Positions 7,797-16,718 of a stretch of 52,821 nucleotides of DNA are shown here, piece after piece. Each line of letters starts with the position of its first letter. The first letter of the stretch is position 1. Position numbers and translations under genes: made by a program. The DNA is from Pseudomonadota bacterium (lineage in GTDB: Bacteria; Desulfobacterota; Desulfovibrionia; Desulfovibrionales; Desulfovibrionaceae): positions 1-52,821 of the forward strand of contig JAEXRD010000156.1 of assembly GCA_023438245.1 (NCBI GenBank), written 5' to 3'. The notes below the pieces were generated by a model. It saw only the letters and a list, made by a program, of their open reading frames with translations. It had not been told where the DNA came from and ran no database searches.

Positions 7797-9256
7797 GTTT
7801 CTTCTCCGCTTTTGTCGCGGGCCAGCGCGAACGCTGGCACGGCCCCGGAGGCTACGCCGAGGCCCTGGAGGTGGGCGCGCCGCTCATGGTCAGCATGGGC
7901 AGCTTCACGCTCATGCAGTTCACCGACCGAGTGTTCCTGGGCCGCCACTCGGTGGCGGAAATCGCGGCCTCGGTGCCCGCCGGGCTGGCCTCGTTTTTGT
8001 TCATCAGCTTCTTCATGGGCCTGGCCAGCTGCGTCAGCGTGCTGGTGGCCCAGTACCACGGGGCCTGCCGCCCGGCGCGCATCGGCCCGGCCCTGTGGCA
8101 GGGCGTGTGGTTCAGCCTGGCCTCGGGCCTGCTGCTGGCGGGCCTGGCCTTCCTGGGCGGGCCGCTGTTCGACTGGGCCGGGCACCCGCAAGAGGTGCGC
8201 GACATGGAGGCCGACTACTTCCGCATCCTGACCCTGGGCGGGGGCTTCACCGTGCTCGCCACCGCGCTCTCGGCCTATTTTTCCGGCCTGGGCCGCACCG
8301 TTCCGGTGATGCTGGCCAACCTGGCCGGGGCGGCGCTGAACGTGCCCCTGGACTACGCGCTGATCTTCGGGGCCTTCGGCGCACCGGAGATGGGCATCCG
8401 GGGCGCGGGGATCGCCACCGTGGCGGGCGGGGCCTTCTCCTGCCTGATCTTCGCGCTCATGCTGGCGCTCTCGCCCGAGGCCCGGCACCGCCACGCCCTG
8501 GGCCAGGCCCGCCCCGAATCGGACATGCTGGCGCGGCTGGTGCGCATCGGCGCGCCCGCCGGGGTCCAGTTCTTCCTGGACATCCTGGCCATCACCGGGT
8601 TCTCGCTGCTCATCGGGCGCATGGGGCTGGTGGAGCTCTCCGCCACCAACATCGCCTTTTCCATCAACTCGCTGACCTACCTGCCCATCGTGGGCATGTC
8701 CATCGCCGCCAGCATCCTGGTGGGCCGCAGCCAGGGCCAGGGCAGGCCCGACCTGGCCCGGCGGGCCACGGGCAGCATCCTGCGCCTGTCGCTGGCCTGG
8801 ATGTGGCTGGTGGGCATGATCTTCGTGCTGGCCCCCGGCCCGCTCTTGGACCTGTACCGCACCACGCCGGGCACGGAGCTCATGGAGGGCGGCCCGGCGT
8901 TTGCGGACATCCGGGCCATGGGCGTTGTGCTGCTGCGCTATGTGGCGCTCTACAGCCTCATCGACGGCGTCTCCATCGTGCTCTTCGGCACGCTGAAGGG
9001 CGCGGGCGACACGCGCTATGTCATGATCACCATGCTCATCGCCAGCCTGGGCGTGCTCATCCTGCCCACGTGGCTGCTGGTGAGCTCCGGGCTGGGCGGC
9101 ATCCACGGGCCGTGGATCTGCCTCACGGCCTACATCGCCACCCTGGCCGGGTCCTTCAGCCTGCGCTACCGCAGCGGCAAATGGGCGCACATGCGGGTCA
9201 TCGAGGAAGCCCCGCCCGAAAGCCACGGCAGCGGGGAAGACCGGGCCTGTCCTTGA
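7793..9256 (+). CDS. MATE family efflux transporter (487 aa)
   Basis: Cytoplasmic membrane antiporter of the multidrug and toxin extrusion superfamily, with about 12 hydrophobic segments. The N-terminal segment LMVSMGSFTLMQFTDRVFLG is the classical MATE entry motif, and the second half repeats the fold around FFLDILAITGFSLLIGRMG. It starts at a GTG inside the stop codon of the flavoprotein gene (GTGA overlap). The C-terminal tail after the last helix is short and hydrophilic. The substrate cannot be told from sequence. Confidence 0.88.
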   Translation: MSFFSAFVAGQRERWHGPGGYAEALEVGAPLMVSMGSFTLMQFTDRVFLGRHSVAEIAASVPAGLASFLFISFFMGLASCVSVLVAQYHGACRPARIGPALWQGVWFSLASGLLLAGLAFLGGPLFDWAGHPQEVRDMEADYFRILTLGGGFTVLATALSAYFSGLGRTVPVMLANLAGAALNVPLDYALIFGAFGAPEMGIRGAGIATVAGGAFSCLIFALMLALSPEARHRHALGQARPESDMLARLVRIGAPAGVQFFLDILAITGFSLLIGRMGLVELSATNIAFSINSLTYLPIVGMSIAASILVGRSQGQGRPDLARRATGSILRLSLAWMWLVGMIFVLAPGPLLDLYRTTPGTELMEGGPAFADIRAMGVVLLRYVALYSLIDGVSIVLFGTLKGAGDTRYVMITMLIASLGVLILPTWLLVSSGLGGIHGPWICLTAYIATLAGSFSLRYRSGKWAHMRVIEEAPPESHGSGEDRACP

Positions 9257-9270
9257 CAGTTGCCGCCGCC

Positions 9271-10110
9271 ATGACCACACTGCGGCCCATGCATCCGCTG
9301 CTCGCCGCCCTCATCGACCATTTCCGCGCCGCCTCCGAAGGCGGCCAGCGCCCCGTGGCCGTGGCCTTTTCCGGCGGGGTGGACAGCACGCTGGCCCTGT
9401 GGGCCGCCAGGCAGGCCCTGGGCGAGCTGGCCATGGGCGTCAGCGTGCGCTCGGAGTTCATCTGCGGGGCCGAACGCGCCCGCGCCGAGGCCATGGCCGC
9501 GCACCTGGGCCTCTCCCTGGGCGCGGACAGGCGCTGCGGCGTGGTGGTGCGGCGGGTCAGCGCCCTGGCCGATGCCTCCCTGCGCGCCAACGGCCCGGAC
9601 CGCTGCTACCTGTGCAAGCGCCAGGTGCTGGCCGCCGTGGACAAGGCCGCGTGCGACCGCTTCGCCAGGCCCGCCGTCATTGCCGACGGCACCAACGCCG
9701 ACGACGACCCGGCCCGCCCCGGCAGGCGCGCGCTGGCCGAGGCCGGGGCCGTCTCGCCCCTGGCGGCCTGCGGCATTCCCAAGCAGGGCGTGCGAGAGCT
9801 GGCGCGGGCCATCGGCCTGCCCAACGCGGGCGACCCCTCCAATTCCTGCCTGGCCACCCGCGTGCCCACGGGGCACGAGCTGACGCACAAGCGCCTCACG
9901 GCCGTCGAGGCCCTGGAGCGCGCCGCGCGGGACCTGGGGCTTGCCGACCTGCGCGCCCGGCTGGTACCAGGAGAGGCCGGAAGGCCCGATTCCGTCCGCC
10001 TGGAGGTGCGCCCCGCGCAACTCCTGCTGGCCCGGTCGCTGGAACGCGCCCTGGCCGAACGCGCCGCCTTCATCGGCCTGGCCCAACTCACCATCGGAGA
10101 ACGCTCGTGA
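9271..10110 (+). CDS. larE: LarE-like sulfur transferase (279 aa)
   Basis: ATP-dependent enzyme that gives sulfur to the pyridinium dicarboxylate precursor of the nickel-pincer nucleotide cofactor. The PP-loop AFSGGVDSTLALWA is at about residues 28-41, followed by the family motifs DRCYLCKRQ and ADGTNADDD; NSCLATRVPTG places the sacrificial cysteine where LarE has it. No Shine-Dalgarno precedes the ATG at 9271, and an in-frame ATG 18 bases later is an alternative start. The end overlaps the GTG of larB by 4 bases, giving an E-B-C operon. No larA (lactate racemase) is in the window, so the client enzyme is elsewhere or different. Confidence 0.88.
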   Translation: MTTLRPMHPLLAALIDHFRAASEGGQRPVAVAFSGGVDSTLALWAARQALGELAMGVSVRSEFICGAERARAEAMAAHLGLSLGADRRCGVVVRRVSALADASLRANGPDRCYLCKRQVLAAVDKAACDRFARPAVIADGTNADDDPARPGRRALAEAGAVSPLAACGIPKQGVRELARAIGLPNAGDPSNSCLATRVPTGHELTHKRLTAVEALERAARDLGLADLRARLVPGEAGRPDSVRLEVRPAQLLLARSLERALAERAAFIGLAQLTIGERS

Positions 10111-10859
10111 ACGTGGATTCGCTGCTTGAGGATTTTCGCCAGGGCAAGGTGGGCGCGGAGGAACTCAAGCGCCGCCTGCTGGGCCAGAGCTACTCGGACG
10201 CCGGGTTCGCCAAGCTGGACCACCACCGCCTGCTGCGAAAGGGCCAGCCCGAGGTGGTGTTCTGCCAGGGCAAGACCCCGGAGCACGTGGGGGCCATCTT
10301 CCATGAGCTTGCGGAGAAGAACGGCCGCGTGCTGGGCACCCGCGCCAGCGCCGAGCACTACGAGGCCGTGAAGGACATGCCCGGCGCGTCCTACGACCCG
10401 CTCTCCCGCGTGCTCTGCGTGGAGCGCCAGGGCGTGGAGGGCGTGGGCAAGGTCATCGTGGTCAGCGCCGGAACCGCCGACCTGCCCGTGGCCGAGGAGG
10501 CCGCGCGCGTGGCCGAGCACCTGGGCAGCAACGTGCTGCGCCGCTTCGACTGCGGTGTGGCGGGCATCCACCGCTTCCTGTCCGTGCTGGACGATTTTCT
10601 GGACGCCCGGGCCGTGGTGGCCGTGGCGGGCATGGACGGGGCGCTGCCCTCGGTGGTGGGCGGGGCCGTGGCCGCGCCGGTCATCGCGGTGCCTACCAGT
10701 GTCGGATATGGCGCCAGCTTCGGCGGGCTGGCGGCCCTGCTGACCATGCTCAACTCCTGCGCCCCCGGCGTCACGGTGGTGAACATCGACAACGGCTTCG
10801 GCGCTGGCTACATGGCGCACGTCATCAACGCCCAGTGCGAAGCCGCAAAAAAAGGATAG
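10107..10859 (+). CDS. larB: LarB, nickel-pincer cofactor carboxylase (250 aa)
   Basis: Carboxylates and hydrolyses nicotinic acid adenine dinucleotide in the first step of nickel-pincer nucleotide synthesis. The N-terminal segment LLEDFRQGKVGAEEL and the PurE-like C-terminal domain are both present (VIVVSAGTADLPVAEEA, and a Gly/Ala-rich stretch ending VPTSVGYGASFGGLAALLTML). The length is normal. It begins with GTG in the larE stop codon and larC follows after 8 bases. Confidence 0.9.
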   Translation: MNVDSLLEDFRQGKVGAEELKRRLLGQSYSDAGFAKLDHHRLLRKGQPEVVFCQGKTPEHVGAIFHELAEKNGRVLGTRASAEHYEAVKDMPGASYDPLSRVLCVERQGVEGVGKVIVVSAGTADLPVAEEAARVAEHLGSNVLRRFDCGVAGIHRFLSVLDDFLDARAVVAVAGMDGALPSVVGGAVAAPVIAVPTSVGYGASFGGLAALLTMLNSCAPGVTVVNIDNGFGAGYMAHVINAQCEAAKKG

Positions 10860-10867
10860 CTCCCCCC

Positions 10868-11749
10868 ATGAAGACGCTCTACCTCGAATGCTCCCTGGGC
10901 GTTTCCGGCGACATGCTGCTGGCCGCCCTGTCCGACCTGCTGCCCGGCGGGCCGGAGACGCTCTCCCGGGCCGTGGCGGCGCTGGGCCTGCCGGGGGTGT
11001 CGCTGCGCTTTTCCGAGCCCATGATCCAGGGCATCCGCACCCGGCGGGTGGAGGTGCTGGAGGAGGCCCCCCAGCCCCTGCGCCACCTGGCCGACCTGAC
11101 CAGGATCGTCGAGGCCGCGCCGGAGGAGCTTTGGCCCCGGGCCTCCAAGGCCAAGGGCATCGAGGCCCTCACCACCCTGGCCAAGGCCGAATCCGCCGTG
11201 CACAATGAACCGCTGGAGCACATCCACTTCCACGAGGTGGGCGCGGTGGACACCGTGGTGGACGTGCTGGGCGCGGTGCTGCTGGCGGGCCTGACGGGCG
11301 CCGAACGGGTCGTGGCCTCGCCGGTGAACCTGGGCTCGGGCTTCGTCACCTTCAGCCACGGGCGCTTCCCGGTGCCCGCCCCGGCCAGCGCGGAGCTGTC
11401 CAAGGGCATGCGCACCTTCGCCACGGATTCCGGCATGGAGCTGGCCACGCCCACGGGCATGGCCGTGGTGAAGACCCTGGCCGACGAGTACGGGCGACTG
11501 CCCCTGGGCAGCGTGCTGGGCCTGGGCTACGGCTCGGGCACCTACTCCGCCGGGGCCTACCCCACCTTCCTGCGCGCCTGGCTGGTGGACTGCGCCGAAG
11601 GCGAAAGGGCCCATGAGCACGGCCAACATCACGGACATGGCCACGGGCATGACCACCACCACCATCCCCACAGCCATGACCACCACCATGGCCACGGGCA
11701 CGACCACCACCACGACCACGGCCATGACCACCACGGGCACGGGGACTAG
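10868..11749 (+). CDS. larC: LarC, N-terminal half only, with His-rich tail (293 aa)
   Basis: LarC inserts nickel into the pincer cofactor. The LarC1 part is complete, from LYLECSLGVSGDMLLAAL through HFHEVGAVDTVVDVLGA to GAYPTFLRAWLVDC. After about residue 248 it runs into a tail of some 45 residues that is almost entirely His, Gly and Asp, and then stops. Full-length LarC has about 400 residues with a LarC2 domain after this point, and in Lactiplantibacillus LarC1 and LarC2 are joined by a programmed frameshift. No LarC2-like sequence is seen in any frame downstream. The His tail could hold nickel. The last bases overlap the next gene in another frame. A separate larC2 elsewhere is possible. 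Confidence 0.85.
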   Translation: MKTLYLECSLGVSGDMLLAALSDLLPGGPETLSRAVAALGLPGVSLRFSEPMIQGIRTRRVEVLEEAPQPLRHLADLTRIVEAAPEELWPRASKAKGIEALTTLAKAESAVHNEPLEHIHFHEVGAVDTVVDVLGAVLLAGLTGAERVVASPVNLGSGFVTFSHGRFPVPAPASAELSKGMRTFATDSGMELATPTGMAVVKTLADEYGRLPLGSVLGLGYGSGTYSAGAYPTFLRAWLVDCAEGERAHEHGQHHGHGHGHDHHHHPHSHDHHHGHGHDHHHDHGHDHHGHGD

Positions 11750-12431
11750 CGCCCCGGACATCCTGGCCGTGGTGGCCCGCTACCGCGAGGACCTTTCGTG
11801 GCTCTGCGCGCTTGGGCTGCCCTGCGTGGTGTACAACAAGGGGCCGCGGCTCGACCCCGCGCAGCTGCCGCCCGGAACGCGCGTGGAGACGCTGCCCAAC
11901 GTGGGGCGCGAGGCCCACACGTATCTCACGCACATCCTGGCCAGCTACGGCGGCCTGCCGCGCCACACCGTTTTTCTGCAGGGCAACCCCTTCGCCCACC
12001 TGGCCCCGCCGCCCCAGTCGGGCGAGGAGCCCGTGACGCCCGAAGGACTGCGCCAGCGCATCCTGGACCTGGCCGCGCGCGACCTGCCCTTTGCCGGGCT
12101 GGCCTGGTTCCGCCTGGCCTGCGACGGGCTGGGCAGGCCCCACGACATGGGGGACCCGGCCAAGCAGGGCCGCTGGAAGGGCTGGGGGCGCGACATCCCG
12201 GTGGGCGAGACCTTCGAGGCGCTGTTCGGCGCGCCCGCCCCGCGCAAGTTCATCGCCCGCGCGCCCACGGGCAACATGGTGGTGCGCGCCGACCGCATCC
12301 TGGCCCGGCCCGAGGCCTTCTACCGCAGGGCGCTGGAGCTGGTGCTCTGCGACCCCGAGGACGAGCGCAATACCGGCCATGCCCTGGAGCGGCTGTGGCA
12401 GGCGGTGTTCGCCGGAACCGCGGGCCGCTGA
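11724..12431 (+). CDS. DUF3431-like protein (235 aa)
   Basis: Recognised from the opening VVARYREDLSWLCALG and the following VYNKG, with LPNVGREAHTYLTHI and VFLQGNPF further on, as in DUF3431 proteins, whose function is unknown (glycan or secondary-metabolite contexts are common). No signal peptide or membrane span is seen. The start is uncertain: ATG 11724 overlaps larC by 26 bases and lacks a Shine-Dalgarno, whereas an in-frame ATG at 11613 has AAAGGG upstream but would add a low-complexity Thr-rich leader that is only the shifted frame of the larC His tail. I prefer the shorter form. Confidence 0.7.
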   Translation: MTTTGTGTSAPDILAVVARYREDLSWLCALGLPCVVYNKGPRLDPAQLPPGTRVETLPNVGREAHTYLTHILASYGGLPRHTVFLQGNPFAHLAPPPQSGEEPVTPEGLRQRILDLAARDLPFAGLAWFRLACDGLGRPHDMGDPAKQGRWKGWGRDIPVGETFEALFGAPAPRKFIARAPTGNMVVRADRILARPEAFYRRALELVLCDPEDERNTGHALERLWQAVFAGTAGR

Positions 12432-12550
12432 CCCGCCGTTTGCACATCGCTCTGGACAAGCCGCCCCGGGAGGCGTAAATCCGCGCCCGGCCATGCCTCC
12501 CGGCCCCGGACTGCCCGGCCCGCCTGGGCAGGTCGGCCCGGCATTAGCGT

Positions 12551-12580
12551 TTGACTGGCCAGGAAGCGGCGTGGTAAAAA
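12551..12580 (+). promoter_or_regulatory. Candidate sigma-70 promoter of mprF-acvB
   Basis: TTGACT, then 17 or 18 bases, then GTAAAA or TAAAAA, in an otherwise GC-rich 264-base gap that holds no gene. It would give a leader of about 105 bases before the mprF-like gene. Not verified experimentally. Confidence 0.4.
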
Positions 12581-12590
12581 AATCAATTGC

Positions 12591-12609
12591 GCCCGGAGAC
12601 CCTCCGGGC
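12591..12609 (+). other. Hairpin in the mprF leader
   Basis: GCCCGGAG and CTCCGGGC form a perfect 8-bp stem with a 3-base loop about 10 bases downstream of the candidate -10 element. It lacks a following T-run, so it is more likely an mRNA 5' structure than a terminator. Confidence 0.35.
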
Positions 12610-12695
12610 AGCCTGTTCGGCCCCCAGGACACGATGCACCGAGACCATCTTCGCGGCACGGCGCGCCCTGCCGCCACCCAGGGCGGGAGACTCGC

Positions 12696-15251
12696 ATGCT
12701 GAGCCGGCTCAAGCCCTTCATCGGCCCCGTGCTGGCTGTCGCCCTCCTGGCGGCCGCCGGATGGGTGCTGTCCGCCCAGTTCGCCGAGCACACCTGGGAC
12801 GAGATCATGGCCATGCTGGTGCGCGAGACCGAGCGCGACCTGCTGCTGGCCCTGGGGCTCACCGCCGTCAATTTCGCCGTGCTGGCGGGCTACGACATCC
12901 TGGCCCTGCGCTACATCGGCCACCCCCTGCCCTGGTCCAAGGCCGCCTTCGCCTCGTTCGCGGGCAACGCCTTCAGCAACACCATCGGCCTGTCCACCCT
13001 GGCGGGCAGTTCCGTGCGCTACCGGCTGTACTCCTCCTGGGGGCTGACCGGGGCGGAGATCGCCAAGATCGTGGTGTTCACCACGCTGACCCTGTGGCTG
13101 GGCCTGTTCTCCATCGGCGGCATCATCTTCACGGTCAAGCCCGTGCCCCTGCCGGACTGGGTGACCCTGCCCTTCAAGACCACCCGCATCCTGGGCTTTT
13201 TGCTGCTCATCCCGCCCGCGGTGTACCTGGCGGCCTCCGGCCTGAAGAAGACGCCCTGGAAGGTGGGGCGCTTCGAGCTGCTGCTGCCCAGCTTCCGCAG
13301 CTCGCTGGTGCAGGTGGCCGTGGCCAGCCTGGACTGGGCCCTGGCCGCCGCCGTGTTCTACGCCCTGCTGCCGCCCTGGGCCGAGGTCAACTTTCCCCGC
13401 GTGCTGGGGGCCTTCCTGCTGGGGCAGATCGCCGGGCTCATCAGCCAGGTGCCCGGCGGCCTGGGCGTGTTCGAGTCCTGCCTGGTGTTCCTGCTGACCC
13501 CGCGCGTGCCCGCCCCGGCGCTCTTGGCCACGCTGGTGGCCTACCGGCTGGTGTACTACATCGTGCCCCTGGCCGTGGCCAGCGCCCTGCTGGCCCTGCG
13601 CGAGACCATGCAGGCCCGCCGCTCCATCCACGACATCCTGGGCGTCATGGGCCAGTGGTTCCCGGTGGTGGCCCCGCGCCTCCTCTCCTTCATGACCTAC
13701 GTGGCGGGCGCGGTGCTGCTGTTCTCCGGCGCAACGCCCTCGGTGTCCACGCGCCTGGACTGGCTGGAGGACTTCCTGCCCCTGGGCGTGCTGGAGGTGT
13801 CCCACTTCATCGGCAGCCTGGCGGGCATGGGCCTGCTGATCCTGGGGCGCGGCCTGCAGAAGCGCCTCGACGCCGCCTACTACGTCACCGCCATCCTGCT
13901 CTTCACCGGCATCATCGCCAGCCTGCTCAAGGGCCTGGACTACGAAGAGGCCTTCATCCTCACCATCCTGCTGCTGGCCCTGCTGCCCTGCCACAAGTTC
14001 TTCTACCGCAAGGCCTCGCTGTTCTCCGAAGGCCCCACATCGGGCTGGCTGCTGGCCATCCTGGTGGCGCTGGGCTGCACCGTGCTGCTGGGCGTCATGG
14101 CCTACGGCGACGCGGCCATGGACGGCGAGCTGTGGTGGCAGTTCGCCTTCGAGGAGGAGGTCAGCCGCTTCATGCGCGCCACCGTGGGCGCGCTGGTGCT
14201 GGCCGCCGGATGGGGCGTGCTGCGGCTCATGCGCTCGGCCCGGCCGCGCTACACCCTGCCCACCGACGAGGAGATGGAGGCCGTGCGCCCGCTGGTGGCC
14301 GCCTCGCCGCAAACCACGGCCTACCTGGCCCTGCTGCGCGACAAGAGCCTGCTCATGACCGAGAAGAAGGACGGCTTCCTCATGTACGGGGTGGCCGGGC
14401 GCAGCTGGGTGTGCATGGGCGACCCCGTGGGCCCGCCCGCGGCCAGGAGCGAGCTGGCCTGGCGCTTCCGCGAGATGGTGGACCTCTACGGCGGCTGGAC
14501 GGTGTTCTACCAGGCCGACCGCGTGAACCTGCCGCTGTACCTGGACCTGGGCCTGTCGCTCATCAAGATCGGCGAGGAGGCCCGCGTGCCCCTGGTCGAC
14601 TTCTCCCTGGCCGGGCAGGCGCGCAAGGGCCTGCGCTACACCCGCAACATGGTGGAGAAGGAGGGCTGCAGCTTCGAGGTGATCCCGCGCGAGGGCGTGG
14701 CGGCCATCCTGCCGCAGCTGCGGGAGATTTCCGACGGCTGGCTTTCCGCCAAGAACGCCCGCGAGAAGCGCTTCTCCCTGGGCTACTTCGACGAGGAGTA
14801 CCTGCTGCAGTGCCCGGCGGCCATCGTGAAAAAGGATGACCGCATCGTGGCCTTCGCCAACGTCTGGGAGGGCGCCTGCCGCGAGGAACTCTCGGTGGAC
14901 CTGATGCGCTACAACGCCGAGGCCCCCACCAGCGCCATGGAATACCTGTACATCATGCTCATGCTCTGGGGCCGCGAGCAGGGCTACCCCTGGTTCAACC
15001 TGGGCATGGCCCCCTTCTCCGGCCTGGAAACCCGCGCCCTGGCGCCCACCTGGACGCGCCTGGGCTCCCTGCTGTATACGCACGGCGGACAGCTTTACAA
15101 CTTCCAGGGCCTGCGCCGCTTCAAGGACAAGTTCGACCCCGTGTGGGAGGCCAAGTACCTGGCCAGCCCAGGGGGTGTCGCGGTGCCCGCCATCCTGGCC
15201 AACATCGCCTCCCTGGTTTCGGGAGGCAGGCGCGGAGTCATCGCCAAATGA
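12696..15251 (+). CDS. mprF: Bifunctional phosphatidylglycerol lysyltransferase/flippase, MprF/LpiA family (851 aa)
   Basis: Transfers an amino acid, usually lysine from Lys-tRNA, to phosphatidylglycerol and flips the product, lowering the negative charge of the membrane. The N-terminal 520 or so residues are a multi-span membrane domain, including the conserved GQIAGLISQVPGGLGVFES. The C-terminal 320 residues are the cytosolic DUF2156 catalytic domain (KKDGFLMYGVAGRSWVCMGD, PWFNLGMAPFSGL). The full two-domain architecture is present. GGGAG precedes the ATG. Its TGA overlaps the ATG of the next gene (ATGA), so the hydrolase gene is translationally coupled. Confidence 0.92.
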   Translation: MLSRLKPFIGPVLAVALLAAAGWVLSAQFAEHTWDEIMAMLVRETERDLLLALGLTAVNFAVLAGYDILALRYIGHPLPWSKAAFASFAGNAFSNTIGLSTLAGSSVRYRLYSSWGLTGAEIAKIVVFTTLTLWLGLFSIGGIIFTVKPVPLPDWVTLPFKTTRILGFLLLIPPAVYLAASGLKKTPWKVGRFELLLPSFRSSLVQVAVASLDWALAAAVFYALLPPWAEVNFPRVLGAFLLGQIAGLISQVPGGLGVFESCLVFLLTPRVPAPALLATLVAYRLVYYIVPLAVASALLALRETMQARRSIHDILGVMGQWFPVVAPRLLSFMTYVAGAVLLFSGATPSVSTRLDWLEDFLPLGVLEVSHFIGSLAGMGLLILGRGLQKRLDAAYYVTAILLFTGIIASLLKGLDYEEAFILTILLLALLPCHKFFYRKASLFSEGPTSGWLLAILVALGCTVLLGVMAYGDAAMDGELWWQFAFEEEVSRFMRATVGALVLAAGWGVLRLMRSARPRYTLPTDEEMEAVRPLVAASPQTTAYLALLRDKSLLMTEKKDGFLMYGVAGRSWVCMGDPVGPPAARSELAWRFREMVDLYGGWTVFYQADRVNLPLYLDLGLSLIKIGEEARVPLVDFSLAGQARKGLRYTRNMVEKEGCSFEVIPREGVAAILPQLREISDGWLSAKNAREKRFSLGYFDEEYLLQCPAAIVKKDDRIVAFANVWEGACREELSVDLMRYNAEAPTSAMEYLYIMLMLWGREQGYPWFNLGMAPFSGLETRALAPTWTRLGSLLYTHGGQLYNFQGLRRFKDKFDPVWEAKYLASPGGVAVPAILANIASLVSGGRRGVIAK

Positions 15252-16699
15252 GACGTTCCACTTTCGTTCACCTGGTTCTCGTCCTGACCCTCTGCCTCAG
15301 CGGACTGGCCTGCGCCAAGCCGCCCAGGGAGCCGGAAAAGCTCTCCTTCGGCGTGTTCGGCGAGGTGCTGCTGTACCGCGACATGGACAAGAACGCCGGC
15401 GAGCCCGGCCGCACCATCCTGCTCTTGTCCGACGGCCCCTGGGACGCCCGCGCCGACAAGGCCGCCCGCGCCATGGCCGACATGGACGCCCTGGTGGTGG
15501 GCATCGACACCGAACGGCTCGTCGGGCCGCTCAGGGCCAGGGCCGACGGCTGCTTCTACCAGGCCTGGGAGTTCGAGGGCCTGTCCAAGATCGTGCAGAA
15601 GACCCTGGGCTTCAAGGGCTACCACCTGCCCGTGCTGGCCGGTTTCGGCGAGGGCGCGGCCGTGGCCTACGCCACCTTCGCCCAGGCCCCCAAGGAGACC
15701 TTCAGCGGGGCCATCCCGCTGTCCTTCGCCCCGCGCCTGGCCATCGGCAAGCCCTTCTGCGCGGCCAACGGCTACACGTTCGACAACGCCACGGGCAGCA
15801 CGCCCGGCATCGTCATGAAGCCCGTGGCCAAGCCCTTCGGCACGCTCACCATCCTGCAAGGCCAGAAGGACGACCTGTACACCCCGGAGGAGGCGCGCGG
15901 CTTCGCCAGCCAGGTGCCCGGCGCCTCCGTCATCGAGCTGCCGGGCCAGGGCCGGGCCCTCACCGAGCCCAGCCAGTGGCGGGCGGCCTTCCTGGAGGCC
16001 CTGAACAAGGTGGCCCCGGCGGGCGCCATCGGCGGCAAGCGGGAGGCCAAGGGCGACGTCAGCGACCTGCCGCTGGTGGAGGTCATGGCCGAGAAGCCCG
16101 GCAAAACGCTGGCCGTCATCGTCACCGGCGACGGCGGCTGGGCGGGCATCGACCAGGACATCGGCAACCTGCTGGCCGCGAACGGCGTGTCCGTGGTGGG
16201 CTTCAACTCGCTCAAGTACTTCTGGAACGCGCGCCAGGCCGACGAGATGGCCCACGACCTGGAGCGCACGCTGACCTTCTACGCCCATAAGTGGGGGGCC
16301 GAGCAGTTCATCGTCATCGGCTACTCCATCGGCGCCGACGTCATGCCCTTCATGGCCGGGCGCATGAGCGAGGACACCAAGTCCCGCCTGAAGCTGGTGG
16401 CCATGCTGGGTCCGGGCACCCACACCGAGTTCGAGTTCCGCCTGTCCAACTGGCTCACCGAGGAGAACCGCCCCGAGGGCCACGCCATGATCCCGGAGAT
16501 GCCCAAGCTGACCAAGGTGCCGGTGCTGCTGGTGTGCGGCAGCGAGGAGGAGGGCACCCTGTGCCAGAACTACTCCGCGCCGGGCGTCAAGAACCTCGTG
16601 CTGCCGGGCGGACACCACTTCAACAAGGAATACACGCACATCGCGCGGGAGATCCTGCGCGAGGCCGGGTTGCCCTCGAACCAGTCCGCAGCCAAATAG
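15248..16699 (+). CDS. AcvB/VirJ-like exported alpha/beta hydrolase (483 aa)
   Basis: Exported protein: a hydrophobic signal at residues 5-22 ends in LSGLACAKPP, cleavable by signal peptidase I or possibly lipidated at the Cys. It has an N-terminal half of unknown fold and a C-terminal VirJ-type hydrolase domain with the nucleophile elbow VIGYSIGADVMPF and a His in LPGGHHFN. In Agrobacterium, AcvB is a periplasmic hydrolase of lysyl-phosphatidylglycerol encoded next to lpiA, an mprF homologue; the 4-base overlap with the mprF-like gene here reproduces that pairing and supports the same role. Gene-family call strong, substrate inferred. Confidence 0.85.
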   Translation: MRRSTFVHLVLVLTLCLSGLACAKPPREPEKLSFGVFGEVLLYRDMDKNAGEPGRTILLLSDGPWDARADKAARAMADMDALVVGIDTERLVGPLRARADGCFYQAWEFEGLSKIVQKTLGFKGYHLPVLAGFGEGAAVAYATFAQAPKETFSGAIPLSFAPRLAIGKPFCAANGYTFDNATGSTPGIVMKPVAKPFGTLTILQGQKDDLYTPEEARGFASQVPGASVIELPGQGRALTEPSQWRAAFLEALNKVAPAGAIGGKREAKGDVSDLPLVEVMAEKPGKTLAVIVTGDGGWAGIDQDIGNLLAANGVSVVGFNSLKYFWNARQADEMAHDLERTLTFYAHKWGAEQFIVIGYSIGADVMPFMAGRMSEDTKSRLKLVAMLGPGTHTEFEFRLSNWLTEENRPEGHAMIPEMPKLTKVPVLLVCGSEEEGTLCQNYSAPGVKNLVLPGGHHFNKEYTHIAREILREAGLPSNQSAAK

Positions 16700-16718
16700 G
16701 GTTCCAAGGAGACGTCTC

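Noticed and set aside
9253..9281. TTGACA before larE as a promoter for a leaderless larE
   Set aside because: The matching -10 (CACACT) is poor and lies inside the candidate coding sequence, so it is not listed as a promoter.
11641..11745. CRISPR or tandem-repeat array in the repetitive CAC/CAT region of larC
   Set aside because: The repetition is codon-level His/Gly/Asp coding within the larC frame; there are no spacers or uniform repeat units.
11352..15083. A minus-strand frame of about 1240 residues under larC, the DUF3431 gene and mprF
   Set aside because: Antisense to well-supported genes; composition is typical of reverse-frame artefacts and contains no domain.
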